Under the pieces are notes generated by a model. The model was not told the DNA's origin and made no database searches. It saw only the letters and a list, made by a program, of their open reading frames with translations. 64,000 nt of DNA, from positions 124,001-188,000 of the forward strand of contig NZ_AUCW01000012.1 of NCBI RefSeq assembly GCF_000429965.1, read 5' to 3'. This stretch comes from Desulfogranum mediterraneum DSM 13871 (GTDB taxonomy: Bacteria; Desulfobacterota; Desulfobulbia; Desulfobulbales; Desulfobulbaceae). The position numbers and the translations under genes were made by a program. Shown one piece after another: positions 16,782 through 27,600 of the stretch (the first letter of the stretch is position 1; the number at the start of each line of letters is the position of its first letter).

Positions 16782-18173
16782 TTAAGGTACGGTGGGTGCA
16801 ATATTCTGATTCAGGCTGAACAGGTTTTTCGGATCATACCTGTTTTTAAGTTGGACCAGTCTGTCCCAGACCTCCTCTGTATAGGCATCCCTGACCCGGG
16901 CAGCGCCTTCATCACTGAGAAAGTTGACATAAACCCCCTGTGCAAAAGGTTCTGTTGCCCGATGAAACGCCTTTACCCATCCTAAGCAGCGCTGGTCGTC
17001 AGCAGGATCCTGCCAGCGGGTGTGAATATTGAGGACAAAAGGGGGAGTCCGATGCGCAAATGCGGTCGCATCTCCTGCAATACGGCTCGGAGCACCCTCC
17101 ATATGGGGAATAAAAATTTCGCACTCATCGCTGGGCAAAGTCCGGGCAAATGCTGTAATCTGGGCAATGCAATCGCTGGAAAGTTCTTTTAAATAATGCG
17201 ATTTCCAATAATTCCTGGCACCGTGAGCAACCAAGCCGTCAAATCCTGCCTGCCAGGAAGACCACGGGGTCATGCCGCTGAAGGCACCGTGAGATTCTGC
17301 GGCATTTCGTATTGGTTTAATCAGCCGCTCTCCTTCAGCCTGGTCGCCAAGCCAGACAAAAGGGATGAGGATTACGGTCTGCCCATGCACCTCTTTTGCC
17401 AGAAAGGGAAGTGGCGGGGCTTTCCTGATAACCATCCACACGGTCATTTCATCGGGCAAGGTTCTTACATACTCTTGATGGAACCGGATATATTGCTCGG
17501 CATGCTCAAATTTTTTGGCAATAACACCGGCAAAGACCTCTGTGCCTATTTCAGCACATCTCAATTCAAAAGAGGTGACAATCCCAAAGTTGCCTCCCCC
17601 TCCCCGAATCCCCCAAAAGAGGTCTTGGTTTTCATCCTGGCTCGCAGTGAGCAAGGCTCCATCTGCTGTTACCACCTCGGCAGAGACCAGATTATCTACG
17701 GTTAAACCATACTTGCGACTGATCCAGCCAAAACCACCGCCAAGGGCTAAGCCGCCAAGGCCTGTGTGGGAAACAATACCCGCTGGCACGGCTAAGCCAT
17801 GGAGTTGGGTCTCACTGTCAACATCACCAAGCAGAGCCCCGCCATCGACACGGGCCAACTGCCTCTCCCTATCCACATGGACCCTTCTCATGAGAGAGAG
17901 ATCGATCATGATTCCATGGTCGCAGGTGGCTTTGCCGGCAGAGTTATGCCCCCCCCCACGAACGGCTACGAGCAACCCGTTCTCTCTGGCAAAGTTGACG
18001 GCCTGGATAACGTCACCGGTGCTGATACACCGTGCTATCAGCGCAGGGCATTTATCAAAGATACCGTTCCATACTTTTCGACAATCTTCATAACTGCTGT
18101 CCTCCGGGGTTATGAGTGTCCCTCTGAAACGCTCCCTCAATGCATCTATCTGATGAGACCTTACTCCCGACAT
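16782..18173 (-). CDS. FAD-binding berberine-bridge-enzyme-type oxidoreductase
   Basis: A 463-residue flavoprotein with the PCMH-type FAD domain (about 40-210). RGGGHN contains the His that takes the covalent 8-alpha flavin link. The region where bicovalent members have a Cys reads HTGLGGLALGGG, so only the His link is expected. A substrate domain follows, and the C-terminal BBE motif (YDPKNLFSLNQNI) closes the flavin site. Members oxidise sugars, alcohols or polyketides with oxygen or another acceptor. AGGAGG precedes the start at ideal distance. No signal peptide is seen. The methyltransferase gene follows directly. The pair may have been acquired horizontally, which is inference. Confidence 0.9.
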   Translation of the reverse strand: MSGVRSHQIDALRERFRGTLITPEDSSYEDCRKVWNGIFDKCPALIARCISTGDVIQAVNFARENGLLVAVRGGGHNSAGKATCDHGIMIDLSLMRRVHVDRERQLARVDGGALLGDVDSETQLHGLAVPAGIVSHTGLGGLALGGGFGWISRKYGLTVDNLVSAEVVTADGALLTASQDENQDLFWGIRGGGGNFGIVTSFELRCAEIGTEVFAGVIAKKFEHAEQYIRFHQEYVRTLPDEMTVWMVIRKAPPLPFLAKEVHGQTVILIPFVWLGDQAEGERLIKPIRNAAESHGAFSGMTPWSSWQAGFDGLVAHGARNYWKSHYLKELSSDCIAQITAFARTLPSDECEIFIPHMEGAPSRIAGDATAFAHRTPPFVLNIHTRWQDPADDQRCLGWVKAFHRATEPFAQGVYVNFLSDEGAARVRDAYTEEVWDRLVQLKNRYDPKNLFSLNQNIAPTVP

Positions 18174-18366
18174 GGATACACCTCCTGTAGCTCAAGCAGA
18201 GATCCTTGCAGGTCAGCCGCCTGTTTTTCCGTGGATTGAAAAGAGACAAGAGGGTGCTTCCCGGCCCCCACTCACCACATTCTTTTTCTCCATTTCTTTC
18301 TCTTGCCCCTGCCCGGGTCGCAGCGTATCGGCGCTGGAGGGGGAGCCGGATGAACCGGATGAACCT

Positions 18367-18810
18367 TTACCGCGGGAGATGTTGTATCAGCTGCGGATAG
18401 CTGAGAACAGCTTCCTGAACCAGAGAGCGGGCCTGATGATACTCCAGCAGTTTATCCTGGACCGTTGCCTGCAGCCTGAGGAAGAGCTGACTGAAGAGTT
18501 CTCTCCCCCCTCTGGCCCTTGAGACTACCCTTGGCGTGGACGTGGACCCGGCAGGTGACCTGGAAAACTGAAAGGCTTGCGCATACTCCACGCCGGGACG
18601 CCTGATCTCAAACGTTCTGGAGAGAAAGGTGACCATATCTCTGGCTTCGCTGTCGGCAAAGTCTCTCTGCCGCAGCCTGTTGAGGAAAGCTGATACGACG
18701 GAGGACACCCTCTCCTGCTTATTCTTTTGGACGAAATAGTCTTTCAACCCTTCAGCAACCTTACGTTTATCCCGGAGAAGAGCATATCTTGCTATATCAT
18801 GGATCATAAT
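18367..18810 (-). CDS. hypothetical helical protein
   Basis: A frame of 147 residues from the ATG at 18810 (AGGTG a few bases upstream). The frame is open to 18939 with a TTG, but that extension has a different, hydrophobic character and no initiation signal. The product is charged and mostly helical (IARYALLRDKRKVAEGLKDYF, VVSAFLNRLRQRDFADSEARDMV). I recognise no family. A competing plus-strand frame covers part of it (18172-18522), so even the coding strand is not certain. It would be transcribed toward the oxidoreductase gene. Confidence 0.35.
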   Translation of the reverse strand: MMIHDIARYALLRDKRKVAEGLKDYFVQKNKQERVSSVVSAFLNRLRQRDFADSEARDMVTFLSRTFEIRRPGVEYAQAFQFSRSPAGSTSTPRVVSRARGGRELFSQLFLRLQATVQDKLLEYHQARSLVQEAVLSYPQLIQHLPR

Positions 18811-18998
18811 GAACACCTGAATGACGAATTCAACCTGGGCCTGAAACAGCACTCCTCTGTGGGGGAAGAGGTGCAACATCACCAGTATCTTAGCCCCCCA
18901 GGCGCTGCCAAGACAAAGAGCAAATACCCGCCATAACAACCTACTATCGAGGCATTACGACTCATAAGAATGTAGGCATGTCAGCAAACAAAAACAAT

Positions 18999-19019
18999 GG
19001 CTTCAGCGAAATTGAAGCC
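18999..19019 (-). terminator. stem-loop with T-rich tail on the minus strand
   Basis: GGCTTCA (18999-19005), 7-nt loop, TGAAGCC (19013-19019). On the minus strand it runs into a T-rich tract, as a terminator would, but no clear minus-strand gene ends there. The stretch 18940-19288 otherwise holds only the leader of the PEP-CTERM gene and another GC stem near 19090-19118. Confidence 0.3.
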
Positions 19020-19288
19020 AGGAACCATAAATCCCAGGCCGTATACCCCTCTGGATTAAGCGAAAAAACGATGAGTCAAGGTAGGCCTTCCCGGCAAACT
19101 GCCGGGGTTCCCAGGCATCCCACAGATTCCCGCCTTCTCTTCCGGAAGATACAACTCGGAAAAAACCAACTCTCATCCTCCCGCCAGGACAAGCTGGCCC
19201 CATCCAAGGCACTTTTACTGTTAACATAAATAGGAATAATTGTTGCATAGTTTTTAAATGACACCCCTAGCAACAAAAAGGTGAGATC

Positions 19289-19936
19289 ATGATTAAAAAA
19301 ATTTTTCTCCCCCTTCTTCTTGTCCTGATCGGTAGCAGTATCTCCCATGCCCTCTTCATCGACTTGGTCCATGAACTCGATGGCAACTCCGATGGTTCGG
19401 TCAGTTATGGCACCATCACAGTCACCGAGATCGGTGGAGGAGACTTACGCTTTGAGATCACTGCAGAACCCACTGCCCTGGGAAGCCCACTGGCAGATAT
19501 CCATGAGCTCTATTTCAACCTGCTCAATGACGTCCCAGCCACAGATCTGCTGGTTTCGGATTTCACGCCCACGACCCTTGGGCCGATATCTTCCGTAGAG
19601 ACTCCGCTGACCATCGCCGGTGCGCCAAATGACCTGTTTGAATACGGAATCAACTTTGGCAATGGTGGCGGCCCAGCCTACCGCTTCACCTCAGTGGCCT
19701 TTACCTTATCTGCCAGCGTCGACCTGTTCATCAGCCACCTGCTGGAGACCTCTGATCCCAACAACACCGGACCTGTGACCATGGCCGTCCACTTTCAGGA
19801 GACAGCGATCTTTGGGGACGATTCCGAGACCATAGGCGGAAGCCCCGGCATCCCGATACCCGAGCCGACCACCATGTTGCTTTTTTCCACCGGACTGGTC
19901 GGCCTGCTGGGTTTTATCCGGAAAAACGGTAAATAA
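19289..19936 (+). CDS. PEP-CTERM sorting-domain protein
   Basis: A 215-residue exported protein. It has an N-terminal Sec signal (KKIFLPLLLVLIGSSISHA) and a beta-rich, Asp/Gly/Thr-rich middle with no catalytic motif. The C-terminal PEP-CTERM tripartite signal is PEP (about 191), a hydrophobic helix (MLLFSTGLVGLLGF) and a basic tail (RKNGK). Exosortase cleaves such tails and releases or anchors the protein in the extracellular matrix; no exosortase gene is in the window. It is monocistronic, with AAAGGTG before the ATG and a very strong stem-loop behind it. Confidence 0.88.
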   Translation: MIKKIFLPLLLVLIGSSISHALFIDLVHELDGNSDGSVSYGTITVTEIGGGDLRFEITAEPTALGSPLADIHELYFNLLNDVPATDLLVSDFTPTTLGPISSVETPLTIAGAPNDLFEYGINFGNGGGPAYRFTSVAFTLSASVDLFISHLLETSDPNNTGPVTMAVHFQETAIFGDDSETIGGSPGIPIPEPTTMLLFSTGLVGLLGFIRKNGK

Positions 19937-19975
19937 TCTTCTGAAATCCGGAAAAACATTCCCTCCTCTGCCCCT

Positions 19976-20026
19976 AAAACGGCAATAGCCCTGAGCGCAA
20001 TCTACGCTCAGGGCTATTGCCGTTTT
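19976..20026. terminator. bidirectional terminator with 22-bp arms
   Basis: A perfect 22-bp inverted repeat (19976-19997 and 20005-20026) with a 7-nt loop has A residues on the left and T residues on the right, so it can stop transcription from both sides. It lies 40 bp after the PEP-CTERM gene and about 135 bp downstream of the minus-strand copper-protein gene. Confidence 0.9.
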
Positions 20027-20161
20027 TCAGCCTATCCCGCCCCAATGTACGGCCTCAACCTTAGGGCATCTTCAGGATTGGCCCCAATCTTCTGCAGGGC
20101 AGGTTCGCCCATGGCGAACAGGGGTGACAGGCATGCTCCCTTGCCGAAGAGATGTTGCCGC

Positions 20162-20662
20162 TTACATCTCGTGATGGGGGTAGACAAAACTCATCTTTTG
20201 CTCGGCTCCCTGTTCCTTAAACAGACAGACAATCTCCCACGGCCCGGACTCGTTAAAGCTGAAGTTGGCGGCATAGAGACCGCCGCCAAAATGCTGCAAG
20301 GCCCCACTCTGTTTTTTGCCGCTTGGTGAAATCGCCTCAATGCGCCCCACAACCTGTTTCATCTTCTTTTCGTTTCGAGAAAAGGACACCATTATGTGAT
20401 GGGTGTTACCGTGAGGATCTTTCATTTTCATACTGGCAAGACTCATCACCTGAAAGGTTGCCTGAACCCCAGCTGCCCCTGTTGAATGAACAAAATGATC
20501 TTTTCCGGCTTGATCACCATGCGTCATGGAGGAATGACCCATTTTCCCCTCTGAGATACCATGCCCTTCGTGCCCGCCCCCTTTCATGGCCATGGATGAG
20601 GTTGCAATCAGGACCACACTGCAACATACGAGTACTCTATATAGCGTTGTGATAGTTGCCAT
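20162..20662 (-). CDS. periplasmic His/Met-rich copper-binding protein
   Basis: A 166-residue protein with a signal peptide (about 1-25, ending SSMAM). Its His/Met-rich stretch (GGGHEGHGISEGKMGHSSMTHGD) is typical of Cu(I)/Ag(I) chelators. An FixH/YtkA-like beta-sandwich follows (MKMKDPHGNTHHIMVSF to GPWEIVCLFK). It probably buffers copper in the periplasm. It is divergent from the CusCBA-like efflux genes at 21413, with 750 bp between, so it belongs to the same resistance set. The assignment to copper rests on composition and neighbourhood. Confidence 0.7.
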   Translation of the reverse strand: MATITTLYRVLVCCSVVLIATSSMAMKGGGHEGHGISEGKMGHSSMTHGDQAGKDHFVHSTGAAGVQATFQVMSLASMKMKDPHGNTHHIMVSFSRNEKKMKQVVGRIEAISPSGKKQSGALQHFGGGLYAANFSFNESGPWEIVCLFKEQGAEQKMSFVYPHHEM

Positions 20663-21412
20663 TATCGTTCTCCCTTCATTTTTTACATTTCTTTTTTAGG
20701 ATCCTATCCGGCTCACATACCTACCGGCTTATGACTCTTTACCAGACCAGCTTGCTCCCCATAATGTAGCACCCTTTACATTCTCTTTTCCCTATCCCTT
20801 GCTTCAAACACTCCATCATCGATTTTTTGATAATATTTTAAAAAAAATGACCGACGTTGCCATCTCTGCCTGTTGCTGCAGCTTGGCAAACAACCTGTTA
20901 CCCCCTCAAGGTAGCCTCAAGAATGAACAGCCTGAGGTGACTATTCGCCCCTTGGATCTCTCCGGAAAAACACGAGCAACTCAGTTAACAATAGTGACGA
21001 TCATTCCACAGGGCCAGTTCGCTGGATAGATTCCACGTGGGCGCAAACACCATTTTCAACAATAACAGAATATTGCAACATGGAAATCCGGACAAATATT
21101 CCGTCAAGGAGCGGAGAGAAGCGCCTCACGAACGCTCAGGCAGACAACTGCCTGTTATCTAAGTCAATCTATTAAACACAGCGTACTTCCAACTATTTTC
21201 CCCGTTATTGCCCCTAGCTGTTGATTTGAAAATTCTTTAAAGAAAATGATGAATAAGGGTAAAATATAATTACAGTGAACTGTTAAGGGAACCTGTTCGT
21301 TAGCGGCAGAGAAATGCAACTTTCTGCTATCAATTCAAATGAGTATACACGGGTACAATGAACAGGTGAGCCTTGGCAGACTCTTTCCTCAAACCCAATC
21401 CATGAGGTGTAT
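20663..21412. other. long AT-rich divergent intergenic region
   Basis: 750 bp between the copper-binding protein and the efflux operon. No open frame here has an initiation signal or family features. It is richer in A/T than its surroundings, and the promoters of both units must lie here. I see no clear CueR/CusR operator. Confidence 0.6.
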
Positions 21413-22735
21413 ATGAAGGTGCTGAAGCGTAAACATGCTGTCATTGTTACACTTTGCTTCATGTTTCATTTCTCTGCCGCCTGCATGAACGCAGAGGCCG
21501 AGGAGACGGTTTTCGCAGCAACCACCCTGGATGTCTATCTTCGCCAGGCCCAAACAGCCAACCCTGAGCTGAAGGCCTTTAAGGCACGGTACGAAGCGGC
21601 AATTCAACGGATCCCCCAGGCAGCCTCACTGCCTGAGCCGATGTTGCAGGTCACCCATTTTGTAGAGTCTGTGCAGACACGAACCGGGCCCCAGGAAAAT
21701 ATTTTTATGCTCAGCCAGCGGATCCCCTGGTTCGGAAAGTTACGCAGTCGAGAGGACCTTGCCTCTGCAGAGGCGGAAGCACTCTGGTACACCTACCAGG
21801 ACCGAGAACTCCTCTTGGCAAAGACGGTGGCAGTCCATTTTTTTGACTACGGATTTACCGGAGAGGCGATCACCTTAACCGCTAAAAACCTCGACTGGCT
21901 TGTAAACCTGGAACCCATCATTGAGGAAAAAGTTCGGGGAGGCGGCGACATAAACCCACTGCTGCGGCTCAAGGTTGAGGTGGGCAGGGTTGCTGACAGA
22001 CTGGCGTCGCTCAAACAGAGAAGACGTGCCCAGTCTGCCCGGCTCAATGCATTGCTTGCCCTCCCTGACGACACCATCCTGCCGCTGCCGACACTTGCCC
22101 CTACTCCGCCGCTCACCTTCAACGACGATGCACTCATGGATGCCATCGACCAAAACAACCCCGAGCTGCAAATGCTTAGCCGCAGGATAGAGAGCGCCGA
22201 AGCACGTCAAGAAGTTGCCAGACTGGTGAGCTACCCTGATCTCACCCTGGGGATCAATTACATCCAGATCGGCGACCCCGCAGTCAATCCAACAACACCT
22301 GATGCAGGTAACGACCCCTGGGGGATCACGGCATCGCTCAAGATCCCTCTCTGGTTTGATAAAAATAAGGCTGCCCGGGCAGAGGCGCTTGCAGGCAGAT
22401 TGGCTACTGTCAAGGAATATGAACATCGGGCGAATGCACTTAAAGCCGACATGCGTGCAAGCATAGCCCTTTTAGAAGATGCAACGCGTCGGTTAAAGCT
22501 GTATGGAGATGAACTGCTTGGCTTGGCTGAACAGGCTGTTGAAAACAGCCAGGCCAGCTATGAGACCGGCCGAACAGGTATACTGGAAGTGATCGACAGT
22601 GAACGATCACTGCTTGACCTGCAGCTTCTTTCCTGGCGGGCGGCAGCCGATGCCTGGAAACAACGGGTAATCATCCAGACGCTGGCCAATCAGTCGCTCC
22701 TCGACCTCGCCACTGCGGAGAACAACAATGAATAA
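21413..22735 (+). CDS. outer-membrane efflux protein, TolC/CusC family
   Basis: A 440-residue protein with a signal peptide (to about residue 27) and two OEP repeats of long helices and beta strands (LPEPMLQVTHFVES to QRIPWFGKLRSRED, repeated as SYPDLTLGINYIQIG to LKIPLWFDKNKAARAEA). The RIPWFGKL pattern is usual for metal-efflux members. It forms the outer-membrane channel of a tripartite RND pump with the two genes that follow. GAGGTG precedes the ATG at 21413; an in-frame ATG two codons earlier is less well placed. The stop overlaps the adaptor start by 8 bp. Confidence 0.88.
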   Translation: MKVLKRKHAVIVTLCFMFHFSAACMNAEAEETVFAATTLDVYLRQAQTANPELKAFKARYEAAIQRIPQAASLPEPMLQVTHFVESVQTRTGPQENIFMLSQRIPWFGKLRSREDLASAEAEALWYTYQDRELLLAKTVAVHFFDYGFTGEAITLTAKNLDWLVNLEPIIEEKVRGGGDINPLLRLKVEVGRVADRLASLKQRRRAQSARLNALLALPDDTILPLPTLAPTPPLTFNDDALMDAIDQNNPELQMLSRRIESAEARQEVARLVSYPDLTLGINYIQIGDPAVNPTTPDAGNDPWGITASLKIPLWFDKNKAARAEALAGRLATVKEYEHRANALKADMRASIALLEDATRRLKLYGDELLGLAEQAVENSQASYETGRTGILEVIDSERSLLDLQLLSWRAAADAWKQRVIIQTLANQSLLDLATAENNNE

Positions 22736-24647
22736 GACAGCAGCGATTCTGCTCTGCGGAGCTCTCTTTCTTGCCGGCCTGGGCATAGGACGCTACCTTA
22801 TCCCCTCAAGCCCTGTTCAGGAAGCCCCGGCTCAGCTTCAGTTTACCCTGAGTGACGACCGTGAAGGAGAGGAGGCAAGGATCTGGACCTGCTCCATGCA
22901 CCCACAGATTCAACAACCAGAGCCTGGTAACTGTCCGATCTGCGGCATGGCCTTGATACCGCTGGTAAGGGATAACGGTGATGAGGACACCCCTCGCACC
23001 ATGAGCATGAGTGAAAGTTCACGAGCGCTCGCCGAGATCCAGACAAGCCCTGTGCAGCGGGCGTTTCCTGAAGTGCAGGTGCGCCTGGTCGGCAAGCTGG
23101 ACTACGATGAAACTCGAGTCAAGTCGCTCACGGCTCGCTTTCCTGCCCGGATCGATGAGCTGTACGTCAACTTTACCGGGGTGCAGGTACAATCCGGCGA
23201 ACACCTGGCCAAGGTCTACAGCCCGGAGCTGCTCACTGCCCAGCGGGAGTTGTTGACCGCCTACAAGAGGGATCCGAACAGCTCCATCACCAGAATTGCC
23301 CGTGAAAAGCTTCGCCTCTGGGGGCTGTTGCCAGCTCAGATCGAGAGTATCATCAAAAAGGGAACAGCCCGTGATCACTTTGTATTACGGGCACCGATAG
23401 GCGGTATTGTCGTTTCTAAAAATGTCAAAGAGGGGGACTACGTAACCATAGGCAAACCATTCTTCCGGATTGTCGATCTCAGCGAGCTGTGGCTCTTTCT
23501 GGATGCCTACGAATCAGATCTCAGCTGGCTCCGCTATGGCCAGGAGGTACACTTCACGGTGGAGGCCCTGCCTGGAGAACCCTTTCAGGGCCGGATTGCC
23601 TTTATTGAACCGGAGGTGAACCGAAAGACACGCACGGTTGCTGTCCGGGTAAATGTCCCCAACCAGGACGGCCGCCTCAAACCGGGCATGTTTGCACGCG
23701 GCAAGGTCGTGGTTACGATGGCAGAAGAGGGCCAGGTGTATGCCCCAGAGTTTGCCGGCAAATGGATCAGCCCCATGCACCCTGAGGTCGTTAAAGATGG
23801 GCCGGGAAAGTGCGATGTCTGCGGCATGGATCTCGTTCCTGCTGAAGAACTCGGTTATGTGGAAGATCTCGACACCTCCATGCCCCTGATCATTCCGGGT
23901 TCAGCGGTCTTACGCACCGGAAAACGCGCCGTCGTTTATGTGGAGCAGCAGGATGCCAAACGCCCAACCTATGAGGGCAGAGAGATTATTCTCGGACCCC
24001 GAAGCGGTAACTTTTTTATTGTCAAAAGTGGTCTTGAAGAAGGCGAGCGAGTGGTGAGCAACGGCGCCTTCAAGATTGACAGTGCCCTCCAGATTCAGGC
24101 CAGACCAAGCATGATGAACCCTGAAGGGGGCGGAGCTCCACCTGGCCATGATCACGGCCAGGCAAAGGGTTCTGCAGCGGCGGTGCCCAGCCAGGAGGAG
24201 CAAACAGCCCAGCTTAAAGTGAGCGGCAATCTTGCTGCCCAGTTGATCCCCTCCTATCTCGCCCTCCAGGAGGCCCTGGCTGCAGATAACCTGGACGCAG
24301 CCAAGGCAAGCCTCAAGACGATGACCGCTCGAACAGCTCACGCCGGGGGGCTTCCGGACCTGCTGCATACCATGCTTGCCGCCGAATCGCTGGATGACCT
24401 CCGCAGGCCTCACTTCGAAACGCTTTCCAACGCCCTGATTGCGGCATTCAAGGCCAGTCCGGACTCCTATGACGGCGAACTCCTGATCATGCATTGCCCC
24501 ATGGCATTTGGCGACCGGGGCGCGGATTGGCTGCAGCTGTCAGAACCCCTCAAGAATCCCTATTTCGGCAGCGTGATGCTTGGTTGCGGCGATGTAAAGG
24601 AACGCTTGACCCCACCTCAAACGGGACACCAAGGGCATGATCACTGA
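22728..24647 (+). CDS. CusB-type RND periplasmic adaptor with two metal-binding domains and a C-terminal DUF3347 domain
   Basis: A 639-residue membrane-fusion protein, longer than the usual roughly 400. After an N-terminal anchor it has a heavy-metal-binding domain (CSMHP to CPICGMALIPL, about 51-75) and the barrel-sandwich and hairpin domain (LTARFPARIDELYVNFTG). A second copy of the metal domain lies inside the adaptor (SPMHP to CDVCGMDLVP, about 346-370). The C-terminus is DUF3347-like (YLALQEALAADN to LIMHCPMAF, NPYFGSVMLGCGDV), with Met, His and Cys likely to bind Cu(I). The adaptor collects metal in the periplasm and passes it to CusA. It overlaps the pump gene by 11 bp. Confidence 0.9.
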   Translation: MNKTAAILLCGALFLAGLGIGRYLIPSSPVQEAPAQLQFTLSDDREGEEARIWTCSMHPQIQQPEPGNCPICGMALIPLVRDNGDEDTPRTMSMSESSRALAEIQTSPVQRAFPEVQVRLVGKLDYDETRVKSLTARFPARIDELYVNFTGVQVQSGEHLAKVYSPELLTAQRELLTAYKRDPNSSITRIAREKLRLWGLLPAQIESIIKKGTARDHFVLRAPIGGIVVSKNVKEGDYVTIGKPFFRIVDLSELWLFLDAYESDLSWLRYGQEVHFTVEALPGEPFQGRIAFIEPEVNRKTRTVAVRVNVPNQDGRLKPGMFARGKVVVTMAEEGQVYAPEFAGKWISPMHPEVVKDGPGKCDVCGMDLVPAEELGYVEDLDTSMPLIIPGSAVLRTGKRAVVYVEQQDAKRPTYEGREIILGPRSGNFFIVKSGLEEGERVVSNGAFKIDSALQIQARPSMMNPEGGGAPPGHDHGQAKGSAAAVPSQEEQTAQLKVSGNLAAQLIPSYLALQEALAADNLDAAKASLKTMTARTAHAGGLPDLLHTMLAAESLDDLRRPHFETLSNALIAAFKASPDSYDGELLIMHCPMAFGDRGADWLQLSEPLKNPYFGSVMLGCGDVKERLTPPQTGHQGHDH

Positions 24648-27600
24648 CCACTCCCCCAATCCCATCAACAGGCTTGTTCGTTTTTGCCTGGAAAACAAGC
24701 TTGTAGTACTGCTGTTCACTCTTGCCCTGCTGCTCTGGGGCGTCATGGTCGCCCCCTTTGACTGGGAATTTGAGACCCTGCCCCGTGACCCGGTACCGGT
24801 GGACGCAATCCCGGATATTGGCGAGAATCAGCAGATTGTCTTCAGCCAGTGGATGGGCCGCTCGCCCCAGGATATCGAGGACCAGATCACCTATCCGCTG
24901 ACAACAGCATTGCTCGGACTGCCCCAGGTGAAAACCATACGCAGCTACTCCATGTTTGGTTTTTCTTCCATCTACATCATCTTCAAAGAAGAGGTCGAGT
25001 TTTACTGGACACGCAGCCGTATCCTGGAAAAACTCAACAGTTTGCCCTCCGGTACGCTGCCACTGGGGGTTACACCACAGTTGGGACCGGATGCAACGGC
25101 CCTGGGCCAGATATTCTGGTATACTCTGGAGGGCATGGATCGTACAGGTAAGCCCACCGGCGGCTGGGACCTGGATGAACTGCGTAGCGCCCAGGACTGG
25201 TACGTCCGTTACGGGCTGCAGGCTGTGGACGGGGTGGCCGAAGTGGCCTCCATCGGCGGGTTTGTCAAAGAGTATCAGGTCGATGTTGACCCTGATGCCC
25301 TGCGCACCTACAAGATCCCCCTGCACCAGGTCTTCAATGCGGTACGCGCGAGCAATCTCGATGTCGGCGCCCGTACCATCGAGGTCAACCGTGCCGAGTA
25401 TGTGATTCGCGGCCTGGGCTTCATCAAAAATCTCGATGATCTGCGCAAGACGGTTATCACCCAGCGCGATAATATCCCGATAACCCTTGATCAGGTTGCC
25501 CAGATCGCCTACGGGCCAGCCCTGCGGCGCGGCGCCCTTGATAAGGGAGGGGCTGAGGCGGTCGGCGGGGTTGTGGTCACCCGGTATGGCGAAAATCCGC
25601 TGGCGGTGATCAAGCGGATAAAGGAGAAGGTTGCAGCCATCTCTCCCGGTCTGCCGAAGAAAACCCTGGCAGACGGCACCGTCAGTCAGCTGGAGATCGT
25701 CCCCTTCTATGACCGTACCGGCTTGATCTATGAGACCCTGGGAACCCTGGAGGATGCCGTTCGTCAACAGATCCTGGTGACCATCATCGTGGTGGTGGTC
25801 ATGGTCCTTCATCTGCGCAGCGCCTCCTTGATTTCAGCTGTCCTGCCGCTGGCCGTCCTCTTTGCCTTTATAGGCATGCGGCTTTTCAAGGTTGATGCCA
25901 ATGTCGTCGCCCTCTCCGGGATCGCCATTGCCATCGGCACCATAGTCGATATGGGGGTCGTCCTGACGGAAAACATCCTCAGGCACCTTGACGAGGCGCA
26001 CCCGGACGAAGATCGTCTGGAGGTCGTTTACCGCTCCTGCACCGAGGTGGCCGGCGCGGTGGTCACCGCGGTCCTAACCACGGTAATCAGTTTTCTGCCG
26101 GTCTTTACCATGGAGGCGGCAGAGGGCAAGTTGTTCCGGCCGCTGGCCTATACCAAGACCTTTGCCCTGATCGGTTCGATTGTTGTTGCCCTCACCATTC
26201 TGCCTCCGCTGGCCCATTGGCTGATCGCCGGTGGCCACTCCTCCAGCTGGTCAAAACGGGGACTTTGGGGCGGGATAGCCCTGGCCGGACTGGGCGGAGC
26301 GCTTGTCATCCCCTGGTTCCCCTGGTGGCTCGGCACCCTGATGATCGCGGCTGCCGGATTTCACCTCTTTGAGCACAGCTTGCCGCCTCTCTTTCGGCGG
26401 ACGCTCCTGCTCCTCTTCAACGCCCTCGTCGCCCTCCTGGTTGCCATCTGGCTGGCTGCAGACTGGCAGCCGCTCGGGCCGGAACAGCAATCTCATAACA
26501 TGATCTTTGTCCTGCTCACCGTGGGCGGCCTCCTGGGGTTCATCTACCTCTTCATCTCCTGGTACGCACGGATTCTCTCGATTATCCTCAGATTCAAGGC
26601 CGTCTTCCTGCTGCTGAGCAGCTGCGTGGTGCTCTTTGGCTTTACCATCTGGCTTGGTGCAGACAGGCTCTTCGCCTGGATGCCGGAGCCGGTCAAAAAC
26701 TCCCGACCCTATGCTGTAATGGCGGACCAGGTCCCTGGGCTGGGAAAAGAGTTCATGCCTGCCCTGGATGAAGGATCCTACCTCTTGATGCCTACCACCA
26801 TGCCCCATGCCTCCATCGGCGAGGTCATGGATGTCTTACGTAAACAGGATATGGCGATCAATGCGATCCCTGAAGTCGAATTGGCGGTGGGCAAACTCGG
26901 ACGGGTGGAGAGCCCGCTGGACCCTGCCCCCATTTCCATGATCGAGACGATCATCAGCTATGCCTCGGAATTTAAGACCGACGACAAGGGCCGTATCCTG
27001 AGCTTTGCCTACGACCAGACAGAGGGCGTGTTTTTGCGCGATGCGGCCGGGGAGTTGATTCCGGACAGGGATGGTCGCCCCTTCCGCCAGTGGCGTGATC
27101 AGATCAAAAGCCCTGACGACATCTGGGAGGCTATCATCACCGCGGCATCGATCCCGGGAACCACCTCTGCACCAAAGCTGCAGCCCATTGCAGCCCGGAT
27201 CGTAATGCTGCAAAGTGGCATGCGAGCGCCGATGGGCCTCAAGGTGTACGGACCGGACCTGGAGACCATCGAAAAGACGGCCCTGGAAATCGAAGGCTTG
27301 CTGAAACAGGTTCCCTCCATCAAGGCCGACGCCGTACTGGCCGATCGGATCGTCGGCAAACCCTACCTGGAGGTGGATATCAATCGCGATGCCATCGCCC
27401 GTTACGGGATCAAGGTCAAGATGGTACAGGATGTGATCGAGGTTGCCATTGGCGGCAGACCCATCACCCAGACCGTGGAAGGACGTGAACGATACGCTGT
27501 GCGGGTACGCTATATGAGGGAGTTCAGAGACTCCATCGAATCCATTGGTGAGATTCTGGTTGCCGCACCCGACGGTACCCAAATTCCCCTGCGCGAGTTG

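Noticed and set aside
19060-19240. Structured leader of the PEP-CTERM gene as a cyclic-di-GMP riboswitch
   Set aside because: It has GC stems and a GGCAAAC string, but the GACGCAAAGCC block and the second stem of the riboswitch are missing.
20799-21029. 76-codon plus-strand frame upstream of the efflux operon
   Set aside because: No ribosome site, atypical composition and no family features.
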